From the NCBI RefSeq assembly GCF_003590715.1, contig NZ_QQVY01000010.1, positions 1 through 64,000 of the forward strand: a stretch of 64,000 bases of DNA, in the 5' to 3' direction. This DNA comes from Paracoccus sp. JM45. GTDB lineage: Bacteria > Pseudomonadota > Alphaproteobacteria > Rhodobacterales > Rhodobacteraceae. Shown one piece after another: positions 9,117-17,804 of the stretch. Under the pieces are notes generated by a model. That model was given only the letters and a program-made list of their open reading frames with translations. It was not told the origin of the DNA and ran no database searches. The first letter of the stretch is position 1. The number at the start of each line of letters is the position of its first letter. The translations under genes and the position numbers were made by a program.

Positions 9117-9704
9117 TTATTTAACTGGTTGTCCAACACGCGGTTCGCCTTTCTGGTCCAACAGCGTTGCATCCAGTTCCGGACGGGTCGAGGTTCCCTC
9201 CAGCGGGCCAAGTCGGGCGACAGCGCGCGCGCTTGCAGCATTATCATAGCGCAGTGCCAGTTCGGGATCGTCCTCTTTCAACCAAAAGCTAAGGAAGCTG
9301 TCGCCTGTACCGGTCGGGGCGATTTCCTGAACCGCGATCGGTCCAGCATCGACCTGCACACCGCGTTCGAACAGACTGGCACCTTCGCTGCCGCGTTTGA
9401 TCGCGATACTGCGGATGCCATCATCACGATACCGGACAAAGGCGCTGCCGGTGGCAATTTCGATGCCCGACACATCGACGATGTCCTGACGCAGGTGTGT
9501 AATGTCCAGATGTCCGAAATCATCATCCCCCTCGCGCGATATGATGGCGCAGGGTGTCCCCAGTTTGCCTAGCTGATCGACAAGGATTGCAGTCGCACCC
9601 GAAGGGAACCGCCCGACCAGCGGCTGGGCATCGTAAAAGCCGTCGCCTTTGGTGGTTGCCACAATCTCGACCAGGATCTCTCCGATGGTCACGACCTTCT
9701 TCAT
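9117..9704 (-). pseudogene. mtlZ: Fructokinase (PfkB family) with internal deletion
   Basis: A 195-codon frame starting MKKVVTIGEILVEIVATTKG, typical of PfkB-family fructokinases, which are normally about 300-320 residues. The N-terminal part is intact to GSAFVRYRDDG. It then jumps directly to KRGSEGASLFERG and the C-terminal catalytic region (PTGTGDSF, the GAGD motif with the Asp kept) and ends in the conserved EGTSTRPEL block. Roughly 100 residues of the central substrate and ATP-binding core are absent without loss of frame. The enzyme would convert fructose, the product of SmoS, to fructose-6-phosphate; this copy is almost certainly non-functional. The symbol follows the fructokinase of the R. 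sphaeroides polyol operon. Confidence 0.75.
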
Positions 9705-9856
9705 ATGCCGACCCTGTGTGATCTGTCGAAGAAACATGGCGGGCAGTTTTGCAGGCACAGGTGATCGACGGGGCCATCAGCCGCGTGACACGAAATATGG
9801 ATGCAATGCCGCTGCCGCTCCTCCGACTGCTGCGTCAGGGAAACGATGGCAAATTA

Positions 9857-9872
9857 CTTTACTTAAGTCAAT
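9857..9872. promoter_or_regulatory. Second LacI-type operator-like palindrome
   Basis: CTTTACTTAAGTCAAT matches the smoE-proximal palindrome (CTTTACTTATGTAAAG) at 12 of 16 positions, with the left half-site identical and the right one degenerate. It lies about 150 bases upstream of the fructokinase remnant, pointing into its promoter region. It supports common control of both polyol transcripts by the LacI-family protein. Confidence 0.5.
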
Positions 9873-9947
9873 TTTGATTACGCTTCAGGCATGAAAACGT
9901 TCGATTGTTTCGCGGCGGGGGGGGTGACCCTGCCGCGAAGGGCTGTT

Positions 9948-11114
9948 CTACATCGCGCAGTCGCCAACATAATTGTCGCTATAAGCCGTGAAAATTGTCT
10001 GGTCGATCGAGGTGGCATAGGCGCCATCCTCGCGCTGGACCACTTTGGTCAGATAGAAATCCTGAACGGGGAAATGGTTCGGACCAAAGGCAAAATCCCC
10101 GCGCAGGGATGTAAAATCCGCTTTGGCCATCGCATCGCGCAAGGCGTCGCGGTCGGACAAGTTGCCCTCCACCGCAGCAACCGCGCTGTCGATCAGATAG
10201 GCTGCGTCATAGGCCTGCATAGCATAGGTCGCAGGTACGCGGTCATATTTTGCGACGAACTGGCTGACGAATTCCTTGCTTTGCGGCGTATCCAGATCGG
10301 GGGCCCAGTTTGATCCGCCCGACAGACCCAATGCGGCATCCTGCTGGGCGGGCAGGGTGGTTTCATCGACTGTAAAAGCCGACATAAAGGGAATGCCGGT
10401 CATGCCCGCCTGGTTGAACTGCTTGACCAGATTGACCCCCATCCCGCCTGGCATAAAGGCATAGATGGCATCGGGCTGCATCGCCGCGATCTGCGCCAGC
10501 TCGGCCGAGAAATCCAGCTGGCCCAAGGGGACCAGAATCTCGCCCGCAAGACCGTTGGTATAGGAATGCTTGAACCCTTCCATCGCGTCCTTTCCGGCCT
10601 GATAGTTCGGGGCCAGCAGGAAGACGTTCTGGAAGCCCTGATCCTGTGCATATTTTCCCGACACCTCATGCATCTGGTCGTTCTGATAGGAGGTCACGAA
10701 CAGATCGGGGTTACATTCGACCCCCGCCAGATTCGATGTGCCTGCGTTGGTCGATACCAGAAAGGCACCGCCTTCGGTCACCGGACCTACGATGGCGTTC
10801 AGGATGTTCGAAAACACCGGCCCGACGACAAAATCGACCTGATCGCTTTCGACCAGCTCGCGCGCGCGGCTGACAGCGATGTCCGGCTTTTGTTCGTCAT
10901 CAATGACAGTAATCTCGACCTCTTTGCCGCCCAGCTTGTTGCCAAGGTTTTCCATCGCCAGCAAAAAACCGTCGCGGGAATGTTCGCCCAGCACCGCCGC
11001 AGGACCGCTGAGTGTATAGACCAGCCCGACGCGCACGACATCATCATCGGCATGCGCCATCGGGGCCAGACCGGCCAGAATGCTGGTTGCCAGAAGGGTG
11101 GTTTTCAATTGCAT
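9948..11114 (-). CDS. Branched-chain amino-acid-type ABC transporter substrate-binding protein
   Basis: A 388-residue periplasmic binding protein of the LivJ/LivK (Peripla_BP_6) class. Start at ATG 11114 is preferred to the adjacent GTG because AAGGAGGT lies eight bases upstream. A signal peptide ends at MAHA (residue 22). The mature protein has VGLVYTLSGPAAVLGE near its start, typical of the class. It is divergent from livH across about 250 bases, which must hold both promoters; nothing else clear is seen there. It supplies ligand to LivHMGF. Members of this class also carry amides, urea or aromatic acids, so the ligand is uncertain. Confidence 0.86.
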   Translation of the reverse strand: MQLKTTLLATSILAGLAPMAHADDDVVRVGLVYTLSGPAAVLGEHSRDGFLLAMENLGNKLGGKEVEITVIDDEQKPDIAVSRARELVESDQVDFVVGPVFSNILNAIVGPVTEGGAFLVSTNAGTSNLAGVECNPDLFVTSYQNDQMHEVSGKYAQDQGFQNVFLLAPNYQAGKDAMEGFKHSYTNGLAGEILVPLGQLDFSAELAQIAAMQPDAIYAFMPGGMGVNLVKQFNQAGMTGIPFMSAFTVDETTLPAQQDAALGLSGGSNWAPDLDTPQSKEFVSQFVAKYDRVPATYAMQAYDAAYLIDSAVAAVEGNLSDRDALRDAMAKADFTSLRGDFAFGPNHFPVQDFYLTKVVQREDGAYATSIDQTIFTAYSDNYVGDCAM

Positions 11115-11367
11115 CACGTTCTACCTCCTTGCAGCTTTTTGGTGGCTGCTTGTTGAACCAAGGCCGCGTCTGGCGTCCTTTGTGCTGTCAGTTCGCATCG
11201 TGGAAAGTCGCAAGTAAAGAAAATTTGCACCATGCGGGGCTTGCGCCTGTTGGACCGGCAGCCAGCCTGTGTCGATCATCGGGGCAGGTTAAAAACGTTG
11301 CAATCAATTCTTTCATGCTTGAAACATATAGGTCGATAGGACCCACTCAGCCCAAAGGCGGACCCGC

Positions 11368-12288
11368 ATGAGCAACCTTCTGCTGCTTCAAGTTCTGAAC
11401 GGTGCCCAGTTCGGGATATTGCTGTTCCTTGTTGCGGCAGGACTGACACTGGTTTTCGGCATCATGGATTTCATCAATCTGGCGCATGGCGTGCTGTACA
11501 TGGTCGGGGCCTATCTGATGGCCAGCCTGACGGCGGTGACAGGCAGCTTCTGGTTAGGCCTGTTGCTGACACTGCCCGCGACCATGCTGGTCGGACTGGT
11601 GCTTGAGGTGACGATTTTCCGCAGGCTGTATGACCGTCCCCATCTGGATCAGGTGCTGGCGACCTTTGCGCTGGTGATGATCCTGTCCGAGGGCGTCAAG
11701 ATCATCTGGGGCGCCGCGCCGCTGAATGTTCCCATACCTGACATGCTGACAGGGTCGATCCCATTGGCGGGGCCGATCCGCTTTCCGGTCTATCGGCTAG
11801 CCATCATCGGGGCAGGGCTGGCGACGGCATTCTGTCTGTGGTTCGTCATCGGGCGGACACGCATTGGCATGCTGCTGCGGGCGGGGGCACATGACCGGTC
11901 GACGGTCTCGGCGCTGGGGGTGGATATTGGGCGGTTGTTCATGCTGGTCTTTGCCTTCGGGGCCATGCTGGCGGGGTTTGCGGGGGCGATCGTATCGCCG
12001 ATTCTTTCGGTCGATCCGGGGATGGGCGATTCCATCCTGATCCTTGGCTTTGTGGTCATCGTCATCGGCGGCGTCGGGTCGATCCGCGGGGCGTTTATCG
12101 CATCCTTGCTGGTCGGCGTGATCGACACGGTGGGGCGCATTTTCGGTCCCATCGTTCTGAAGATGGTGCTGGATCTGGATGTTGCCACCCAGATGGGGCG
12201 CACCATCGCGCCGATGCTGGTCTATATCCTGATGGCGGCGATCCTGTGCTGGCGGCCTAACGGGCTGTTCGGAAGGGGCACGTCATGA
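11368..12288 (+). CDS. livH: Branched-chain amino-acid-type ABC transporter permease LivH
   Basis: A 306-residue integral-membrane permease with eight or more hydrophobic segments. It carries the LivH pattern GLTLVFGIMDFINLAHG near the N-terminus and the cytoplasmic coupling loop (RAGAHDRSTVSALGVD) past the middle. First gene of livHMGF; its stop overlaps the livM start (ATGA). Together with LivM it forms the translocation pore. Confidence 0.88.
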   Translation: MSNLLLLQVLNGAQFGILLFLVAAGLTLVFGIMDFINLAHGVLYMVGAYLMASLTAVTGSFWLGLLLTLPATMLVGLVLEVTIFRRLYDRPHLDQVLATFALVMILSEGVKIIWGAAPLNVPIPDMLTGSIPLAGPIRFPVYRLAIIGAGLATAFCLWFVIGRTRIGMLLRAGAHDRSTVSALGVDIGRLFMLVFAFGAMLAGFAGAIVSPILSVDPGMGDSILILGFVVIVIGGVGSIRGAFIASLLVGVIDTVGRIFGPIVLKMVLDLDVATQMGRTIAPMLVYILMAAILCWRPNGLFGRGTS

Positions 12289-13247
12289 ACGCCGCCCGTT
12301 TGCCGCGCCGCGTGACCGCTGCCCTGATCCTGTTCACGCTGCTGGCGATTGTACCGCTGGTTCTGACGTGGATGGGGCAGGGGTTCTTTTCCTCGGTCGT
12401 GACGCGGATGATGGTCTATGCCATTGCCGCGCTGTCACTGGACCTGATCCTTGGATACGGGGCGCTGGTGTCTTTCGGCCATGCGGCATTTCTAGGGATC
12501 GGCGCCTATAGTGTGCTGTTCCTGTCCGGCATCGGCGTCACCGATATACTTGTCCAATTCGTGATTGCCGCCTTGGCGGGCGCGGTCTTTGCTACAATCA
12601 CCGGTGTGATCGCGCTGCGCACGCGCGGGGTCTATTTCATCATGATTTCGCTGGCATTCGGGCAGATGCTATATTTCTTCCTGATTTCACTGTCGGTTTT
12701 TGGCGGTGATGACGGGTCCAGCCTTGGTGCGCGGTCCACGATCATGGGGCAGGACTGGCTGGAACATGATCTGGTGCTGTTCTATCTGGTGCTGGCCGTG
12801 CTGGGGTGCTGCTTCTGGGGGCTGTATCGCCTGACCGGATCACGCTCTGGGCGGGTGCTGGTCGGCACGCGCGAGGACGCCGTGCGGATGCAGGCCATCG
12901 GCTTTCGTATCCTGCCCTATCAACTGACCGCCTATGCGGTTTCGGCGGCGATCTGTTCGGTGGCGGGGGTGCTGCTGGCCAACCAGCTGGAATATGTGTC
13001 GCCGCAACTGGCCAGCTGGCAGCGGTCCGGCGAATTGATCATCATGGTGGCCTTGGGCGGGATCGGCAATCTGACAGGGGCCTTGGCCGGAGCGCTGTTC
13101 ACCATCGGGCTGGAGGAGGCGATGGCCCGCATTTCGGAACATTGGAAGCTGTATTTCGGGGTGCTGCTGCTGGCCGTCGTGATCTTTTCGCCGGGCGGGC
13201 TTAGCAGTCTAGCCGCACGGATCAGCAGGAAAGGCCGTGACCTATGA
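12285..13247 (+). CDS. livM: Branched-chain amino-acid-type ABC transporter permease LivM
   Basis: A 320-residue permease with the LivM signature ALSLDLILGYGALVSFGHAA near residues 50-70 and multiple membrane spans. The coupling loop reads GTREDAVRMQAIGF. It overlaps livH by four bases and livG by four bases, indicating one translationally coupled operon. Confidence 0.88.
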   Translation: MNAARLPRRVTAALILFTLLAIVPLVLTWMGQGFFSSVVTRMMVYAIAALSLDLILGYGALVSFGHAAFLGIGAYSVLFLSGIGVTDILVQFVIAALAGAVFATITGVIALRTRGVYFIMISLAFGQMLYFFLISLSVFGGDDGSSLGARSTIMGQDWLEHDLVLFYLVLAVLGCCFWGLYRLTGSRSGRVLVGTREDAVRMQAIGFRILPYQLTAYAVSAAICSVAGVLLANQLEYVSPQLASWQRSGELIIMVALGGIGNLTGALAGALFTIGLEEAMARISEHWKLYFGVLLLAVVIFSPGGLSSLAARISRKGRDL

Positions 13248-14002
13248 CAGGTCCCTTGTTGCAGGTCCGCGGCTTGCGCAAGGCCTATGGAGCCTTGGCG
13301 GTGACCGATGATGTATCCTTCGACGTGCAGGCGGGAAAAATCCACGCGATCATCGGTCCGAACGGTGCGGGGAAAACCACCCTGGTCGCGCAGCTAAGCG
13401 GCCAGTTGGCCCCGGATGCGGGGCAGGTCATCTATGACGGTCATGACATCACACAGCTGGAAATGCCGCTGCGGGTGCGTCGGGGGCTGGCGCGGTCTTT
13501 CCAGCTGACACGTATCCTGCCGCAGTTGTCTGTGCTGGAAAACGTGGCGATTGCGGTGCAGGCGCGGTCAGGATCATCCTTCCGCTTTTGGCGACCGGCG
13601 GCATCGGAAGTCGCGCTGAACGATCAGGCAATGGAATATCTGTCCAAGGTCGGCCTGCACACCAAGGCGCAGCTGCCCGCGCGGCTGCTCTCGCACGGGG
13701 AAAAACGCCAGCTGGAACTGGCCGTTGCCCTTGCCACGGGGCCACGCCTGTTGTTGCTGGATGAACCCTTGGCCGGCACCGGCCCCGAAGAGGCCGAGGT
13801 GCTGGTCGATCTGCTGGACCGCCTGCGGTCGCAGGTGACGATGGTCCTGATCGAACATGATATGGGCGCGGTCTTCCGGCTGGCAGACCATATCTCGGTG
13901 TTGGTCTACGGACAGATCATCGCCAGCGGAACGCCCGACATGATCCGCGATAACCCGAAGGTCCGTGCCGCCTATCTGGGCGAGGAAGAGGAGCCGTCCT
14001 GA
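13244..14002 (+). CDS. livG: Branched-chain amino-acid-type ABC transporter ATPase LivG
   Basis: A 252-residue ABC ATPase. Walker A GPNGAGKTT at 38-46, a variant signature LSHGEKRQLE, Walker B LLLLDEPLAGTGPEE, and the C-terminal LivG-type tail (about 12 residues after NPKVRAAYLGEE). It powers uptake with LivF. Its stop shares a base with the livF start (TGATG). Confidence 0.9.
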   Translation: MTGPLLQVRGLRKAYGALAVTDDVSFDVQAGKIHAIIGPNGAGKTTLVAQLSGQLAPDAGQVIYDGHDITQLEMPLRVRRGLARSFQLTRILPQLSVLENVAIAVQARSGSSFRFWRPAASEVALNDQAMEYLSKVGLHTKAQLPARLLSHGEKRQLELAVALATGPRLLLLDEPLAGTGPEEAEVLVDLLDRLRSQVTMVLIEHDMGAVFRLADHISVLVYGQIIASGTPDMIRDNPKVRAAYLGEEEEPS

Positions 14003-14700
14003 TGCTGGTGGTCGAGGATCTGCAAGCCGCTTACGGCGAAAGCAAAGTGCTGTTCGGCATGTCGCTGACCATTGATCGCGGCGAGGTGGTGACCCTGCTG
14101 GGCCGTAACGGCATGGGCAAGACCACCACGGTGAAATCCGTTTTCGGTCTGCTGAAACCGCGGGGTGGTCGGGTCAGCATCGACGGCGTGGATGTGACGG
14201 GGGCGGCCCCCAACCGGATCGCACGGCTGGGCCTTGGGCTGGTGCCCGAAGGCCGGCTGATCTTCCCGACACTCAGCGTGCATGAAAACCTGATCGCCAC
14301 CGCGCGGGCAGGGGCGGGCAAGGGCAAATGGACAGCGGAACGGGTCTATGACCTGTTCCCGCGGTTGCGCGAACGCAGGCGCAATATGGGCAACCAGCTG
14401 TCGGGTGGTGAACAACAGATGCTGGCCATTGGTCGTGCCCTGATGACGAACCCTGAACTGATCGTGCTGGACGAGGCAACCGAAGGCTTGGCGCCGCTGA
14501 TCCGCGACCAGATATGGGATTGCCTGACCCGCCTGAAATCCGAGGGTGAGGCAATCCTTGTCATCGACAAGAACGTCTCGGCATTAAGTCGTTTTGCCGA
14601 CCGGCATTACATTGTCGAAAAAGGTCAGATCGTCTGGGCAGGATCAACCGAAGCCCTGAAGACCAATCCGCAGGTCAAGGACCGGTTTCTACGCGTCTGA
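14002..14700 (+). CDS. livF: Branched-chain amino-acid-type ABC transporter ATPase LivF
   Basis: A 232-residue ABC ATPase, shorter than LivG as expected. Walker A GRNGMGKTT, signature LSGGEQQM, Walker B LIVLDEATEGLAP. Last gene of livHMGF. Only five bases separate it from the end of the convergent RTX-type gene, so no separate terminator fits between them. Confidence 0.9.
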   Translation: MLVVEDLQAAYGESKVLFGMSLTIDRGEVVTLLGRNGMGKTTTVKSVFGLLKPRGGRVSIDGVDVTGAAPNRIARLGLGLVPEGRLIFPTLSVHENLIATARAGAGKGKWTAERVYDLFPRLRERRRNMGNQLSGGEQQMLAIGRALMTNPELIVLDEATEGLAPLIRDQIWDCLTRLKSEGEAILVIDKNVSALSRFADRHYIVEKGQIVWAGSTEALKTNPQVKDRFLRV

Positions 14701-14705
14701 CGCGT

Positions 14706-15479
14706 TTATGCGTCGGCTGCGTAATCCAGTTCCAGATCGTCTTCTTCTTTCAGTTCGATATCCAGATCATCACGTTCGAACACCCCGTCCAGCGTGACGG
14801 TCGCCTGATCGCCCAGCATGATGCTGGTGGTCTGGGTTTCCTCATCGGCGATCGTGGTGATTTCCGGCGGATTTTCGGCGTCGTAATCGGCATAAAGAGT
14901 CAGCCGGTCGTCCTCGGCGCTGAAGTCGGTGATATGGGCGGGACCGTCTTCGGGGTCGACGATCATGTTGAAGCTGTCGTTGCCTTCACCACCGATGGCC
15001 ACATCCTGACCCGAGAAATACAGCGTATCATCGCCCGCGCCACCTGACAGGGTTTCCTCGGCACCGCGACCCCATTCGGCGTCGCCATCAAGACGGTCGC
15101 TGCTGATCACATCATTGCCGTCGCCGCCCGATATATCGTCCAGCCCGCCACCGCCCGCGATGCTGTCATCGCCTGCGCCACCGGTGATCGTATCATCGCC
15201 CACGTTGCCTTCGATGTAATCGTCACCCGCGCCGCCGGTGATCCGGTCATCGCCTGCAAGGCCAAGAATGATATCATCTCCATCGGTTCCGTCGATTGTA
15301 TCGTCGGTGTTTTCGCCGATGAAAGTGATGCCCGTGGTAATTTCTTCGTCGACATCGCTGGTGTCGTCGTCGTCGTCATCATCATCGTCACTGCTGAAAA
15401 TATCGAAGGGATCGACGTAGAGCAGGGTCAATGCGCCGAAGATCAGCCAATTTGCGATGAAGGCCCATTCGTAATTCAC
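14706..15479 (-). CDS. Membrane-anchored RTX (haemolysin-type calcium-binding) repeat protein
   Basis: A 257-residue acidic protein. One N-terminal hydrophobic segment (residues about 6-21) is followed by a run of nine Asp (31-39), then tandem RTX nonapeptides of the GGxGxDxUx type at about 62-126 (for example GGAGDDTITGGAGDD). A further repeat block precedes a C-terminal domain with ITDFSAEDDRLTL, as in other RTX proteins. Calcium-dependent folding is expected. There is no enzymatic or pore-forming domain and no adjacent type I secretion gene, so calling it a toxin is not justified. It may be anchored with the repeats outside the membrane. It ends five bases from livF. Confidence 0.75.
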   Translation of the reverse strand: MNYEWAFIANWLIFGALTLLYVDPFDIFSSDDDDDDDDDTSDVDEEITTGITFIGENTDDTIDGTDGDDIILGLAGDDRITGGAGDDYIEGNVGDDTITGGAGDDSIAGGGGLDDISGGDGNDVISSDRLDGDAEWGRGAEETLSGGAGDDTLYFSGQDVAIGGEGNDSFNMIVDPEDGPAHITDFSAEDDRLTLYADYDAENPPEITTIADEETQTTSIMLGDQATVTLDGVFERDDLDIELKEEDDLELDYAADA

Positions 15480-15578
15480 AGCATCATTCCTTGGTGGTGG
15501 ACCCTTGGGCGGGCCTTGGGGACAGCCTTACCAATGATGCGGCAACAATCAATAAAGTTTTCGTGACTCTTTGGCAGC

Positions 15579-16172
15579 TTAGCCTTGCAAAAGTACCGGA
15601 ATACGGTCGCCCGCCGCAAATTTCCGCAAGACCGCAGGATAAAGCTGATGTTCCTGCACCAGAACCCGCGCTGCCAGACTGTCCGCCGTATCATCCGGCA
15701 GAACGGGCACGCGGGCCTGTCCCAGCAGGGGGCCGTCGTCCAGCACGGGGGTGACCAGATGAACGGTGGCACCGGCCTCGGCATCGCCCGCCTCGATCGC
15801 GCGGGCATGGGTGTGCAGGCCGGGGTATTTGGGCAAAAGCGACGGATGGATGTTCAGCATCCGCCCCTGAAAGCGCGCGACGAAATCAGGTGTCAGGATA
15901 CGCATGAAGCCTGCAAGACAGATGATGTCGGGCTGTGCGGCCAGCAGGGGTTCCAGCAATGCCGCCTCGAACCCTGCGCGGTCGCGGGGGAAGGCGCGGT
16001 GATCGACGGCAGCCGTCGGAATGCCCAGTTCGGCGGCGCGGGTCAGACCGGCCGCCTGCGGGTCATTCGACGCGACCAGAACGGGTCGCGCCGGATGGTC
16101 GCCGGTCATATCCTGAACCAGACGCAGCATGTTAGAGCCGCCTCCGGACAGCAGGATCGCGACGCGTTTCAT
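15579..16172 (-). CDS. purN: Phosphoribosylglycinamide formyltransferase
   Basis: A 197-residue GAR transformylase that transfers the formyl group from 10-formyl-THF in purine synthesis. The N-terminal phosphate loop (LLSGGGSNM) and catalytic residues N107, H109 (in [12 protein letters not shown]) and D145 are present. Its start overlaps the purM stop (ATGA), so purM and purN are translationally coupled, as in many bacteria. Confidence 0.93.
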   Translation of the reverse strand: MKRVAILLSGGGSNMLRLVQDMTGDHPARPVLVASNDPQAAGLTRAAELGIPTAAVDHRAFPRDRAGFEAALLEPLLAAQPDIICLAGFMRILTPDFVARFQGRMLNIHPSLLPKYPGLHTHARAIEAGDAEAGATVHLVTPVLDDGPLLGQARVPVLPDDTADSLAARVLVQEHQLYPAVLRKFAAGDRIPVLLQG

Positions 16173-17209
16173 GCAAGCTGCCCCGAATAACGCATGCCAG
16201 CGCCTTCGGTCACTGTGCCAAGGCGGTGAACGGTTTCGCCTTCTTGGGTCAGCAATTCGGTCAGGTCGTCGGCACGGTCGGCGGCAACCGACAGGATCAT
16301 CCCGATGCCGCTGTTGAAGGTCTTCAACATCTCGGCCTGATCAATCCCGCCTGCTTCGGCCAGCCATGTAAAGACGGGCGGCAGGGTCCATGCGGTCAGG
16401 TCGATATCTGCACCCAGATCTTTGGGCAGCACGCGGGGCAGGTTTTCGGTCAGGCCACCGCCGGTGATATGGGCCAGCGCATGCACGCCGCCTGCACGAA
16501 CCGCAGCCAGCGCCGAGGTGACATAAAGACGTGTCGGGACCAGCAAATCCTCACCCAGTGTCGCGGTTCCGAAGGGCGAGGCGTCGTTCCAGCCAAGCCC
16601 CGCGCGTTCGGCAACTTTGCGCACCAGCGAATAACCGTTGGAATGCACCCCGTCCGACCGCAGACCCAGCAGCACGTCACCTGCAACAACGCCCGCAGGC
16701 AATGCCGTGCCGCGCTGCATGGCACCAACCGCAAAGCCCGCAAGGTCGAAATCGCCGTCATGATACATGCCGGGCATTTCCGCCGTTTCGCCGCCGATCA
16801 ACGCGCAATTGGCGGCCTTACAGCCACGTGCAATGCTTTCGATGACACGCGCACCTTCGTCGACCGACAGCTTGCCTGTCGCGAAGTAGTCCAGAAAGAA
16901 CAGCGGTTCAGCGCCCTGACAGACCAGATCGTTGACGCACATGGCAACCAGATCCTGTCCGATGCCGTCCAGATGGCCGGTGTCGATGGCGATGCGCAGC
17001 TTGGTGCCGACGCCATCGGTGGCCGCAACCAGAACCGGATCGTCAAAACCCGCCGCGCGCGGATCGAACAGCGCGCCGAATCCGCCCAGGGCGTCCATGA
17101 CCCCCGATCGTTTCGTTGCGGCCGCAGCCGGTTTGATGCGTTCGACCAAAGCGTTCCCTGCGTCGATATCGACGCCTGCATCGCGATAGCTGATCCCGTT
17201 CTGTGTCAT
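16169..17209 (-). CDS. purM: Phosphoribosylformylglycinamidine cyclo-ligase
   Basis: A 346-residue AIR synthetase. The start at 17209 ([19 protein letters not shown]) is preferred over a longer in-frame extension because the family begins here and a GGGGG-rich ribosome site precedes it. ATP-binding features are typical ([21 protein letters not shown]). It makes aminoimidazole ribotide, two steps after PurN in de novo purine synthesis. Overlaps purN by four bases. Confidence 0.93.
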   Translation of the reverse strand: MTQNGISYRDAGVDIDAGNALVERIKPAAAATKRSGVMDALGGFGALFDPRAAGFDDPVLVAATDGVGTKLRIAIDTGHLDGIGQDLVAMCVNDLVCQGAEPLFFLDYFATGKLSVDEGARVIESIARGCKAANCALIGGETAEMPGMYHDGDFDLAGFAVGAMQRGTALPAGVVAGDVLLGLRSDGVHSNGYSLVRKVAERAGLGWNDASPFGTATLGEDLLVPTRLYVTSALAAVRAGGVHALAHITGGGLTENLPRVLPKDLGADIDLTAWTLPPVFTWLAEAGGIDQAEMLKTFNSGIGMILSVAADRADDLTELLTQEGETVHRLGTVTEGAGMRYSGQLA

Positions 17210-17319
17210 GGCGGCCCCCGGCTGATGTCGGGTTCCCGATAACGGAACACTGCCCATCAAGCAACGCCCAAGCGCTTGACCGCCGCACAAGGTGGCATTA
17301 CGCATAGGCACGCTACGGG

Positions 17320-17395
17320 GGCCTGTAGCTCAATGGTTAGAGCAGGGCGCTCATAACGCCTTGGTTGGGGGTTCGAGTCCCTCCGGGCCTACCAG
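17320..17395 (+). tRNA. ileX: tRNA-Ile2 (anticodon CAU, lysidine type)
   Basis: A full cloverleaf: acceptor 17320-17326 pairing with 17385-17391, anticodon CAT at 17353-17355 in the loop CTCATAA, T-loop TTCGAGT, encoded CCA at 17393-17395. Arms (AGAGCAGG..., CTTGGT) resemble the E. coli ileX-type tRNA more than elongator or initiator tRNA-Met. It would need TilS to convert C34 to lysidine for reading AUA. The CAU assignment to Ile rather than Met is by resemblance. Confidence 0.8.
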
Positions 17396-17427
17396 ATTTC
17401 CACATAAGTGATTCTTGGCAGATGAAA

Positions 17428-17464
17428 CTGCAAAAGCCGCCCAAGGGCGGTTTGCAGTGTTTTT
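17428..17464 (+). terminator. Rho-independent terminator after tRNA-Ile2
   Basis: CTGCAAA and GCCGCCC pair with GGGCGG and TTTGCAG (small internal bulge, loop about four bases), followed by TGTTTTTGCTGTTTTG on the plus strand. It lies 32 bases past the tRNA and separates it from the oppositely oriented tRNA-Lys genes. Confidence 0.75.
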
Positions 17465-17485
17465 GCTGTTTTGAAAGGATGTCAG

Positions 17486-17561
17486 TGGTGAGCCCAACAG
17501 GATTCGAACCTGTGACCCACTGATTAAAAGTCAGTTGCTCTACCAACTGAGCTATGGGCCC
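17486..17561 (-). tRNA. tRNA-Lys (anticodon UUU), copy 1
   Basis: On the minus strand the cloverleaf begins GGGCCCATAGCTC, has loop CTTTTAA with anticodon TTT at 17526-17528, T-loop TTCGAAT, and ends in an encoded CCA. It is identical to copy 2 at 17634-17709. Confidence 0.93.
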
Positions 17562-17633
17562 ACACTTGAAAGTTTCATAAATGCCTTTGACGGTGCCGTC
17601 AAGACATCTAATTGAAACAACAGAATATTTCAG

Positions 17634-17709
17634 TGGTGAGCCCAACAGGATTCGAACCTGTGACCCACTGATTAAAAGTCAGTTGCTCTACCAACTGAGC
17701 TATGGGCCC
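17634..17709 (-). tRNA. tRNA-Lys (anticodon UUU), copy 2
   Basis: A perfect duplicate of the neighbouring tRNA-Lys, 72 bases away and on the same strand, so both are probably transcribed together from the right. The spacer sequences differ, so the duplication is old or the genes have been homogenised by gene conversion. Confidence 0.93.
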
Positions 17710-17804
17710 ATCACGAGGCGGTTCCTAGGGGGGGTGGCCCGTGGCGTCAAGCAGAAAAATCTACATGCTGGCAAAATGATTCTGCCAGCATTATATCGCG
17801 CCCT

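Noticed and set aside
11204..11232. GTAAAG half-site near the livK/livH divergent promoters
   Set aside because: Only one half-site, no palindrome; probably chance, not a third LacI operator.
14706..15479. RTX protein as a secreted haemolysin
   Set aside because: No toxin domain, no type I secretion genes, and an N-terminal membrane segment.
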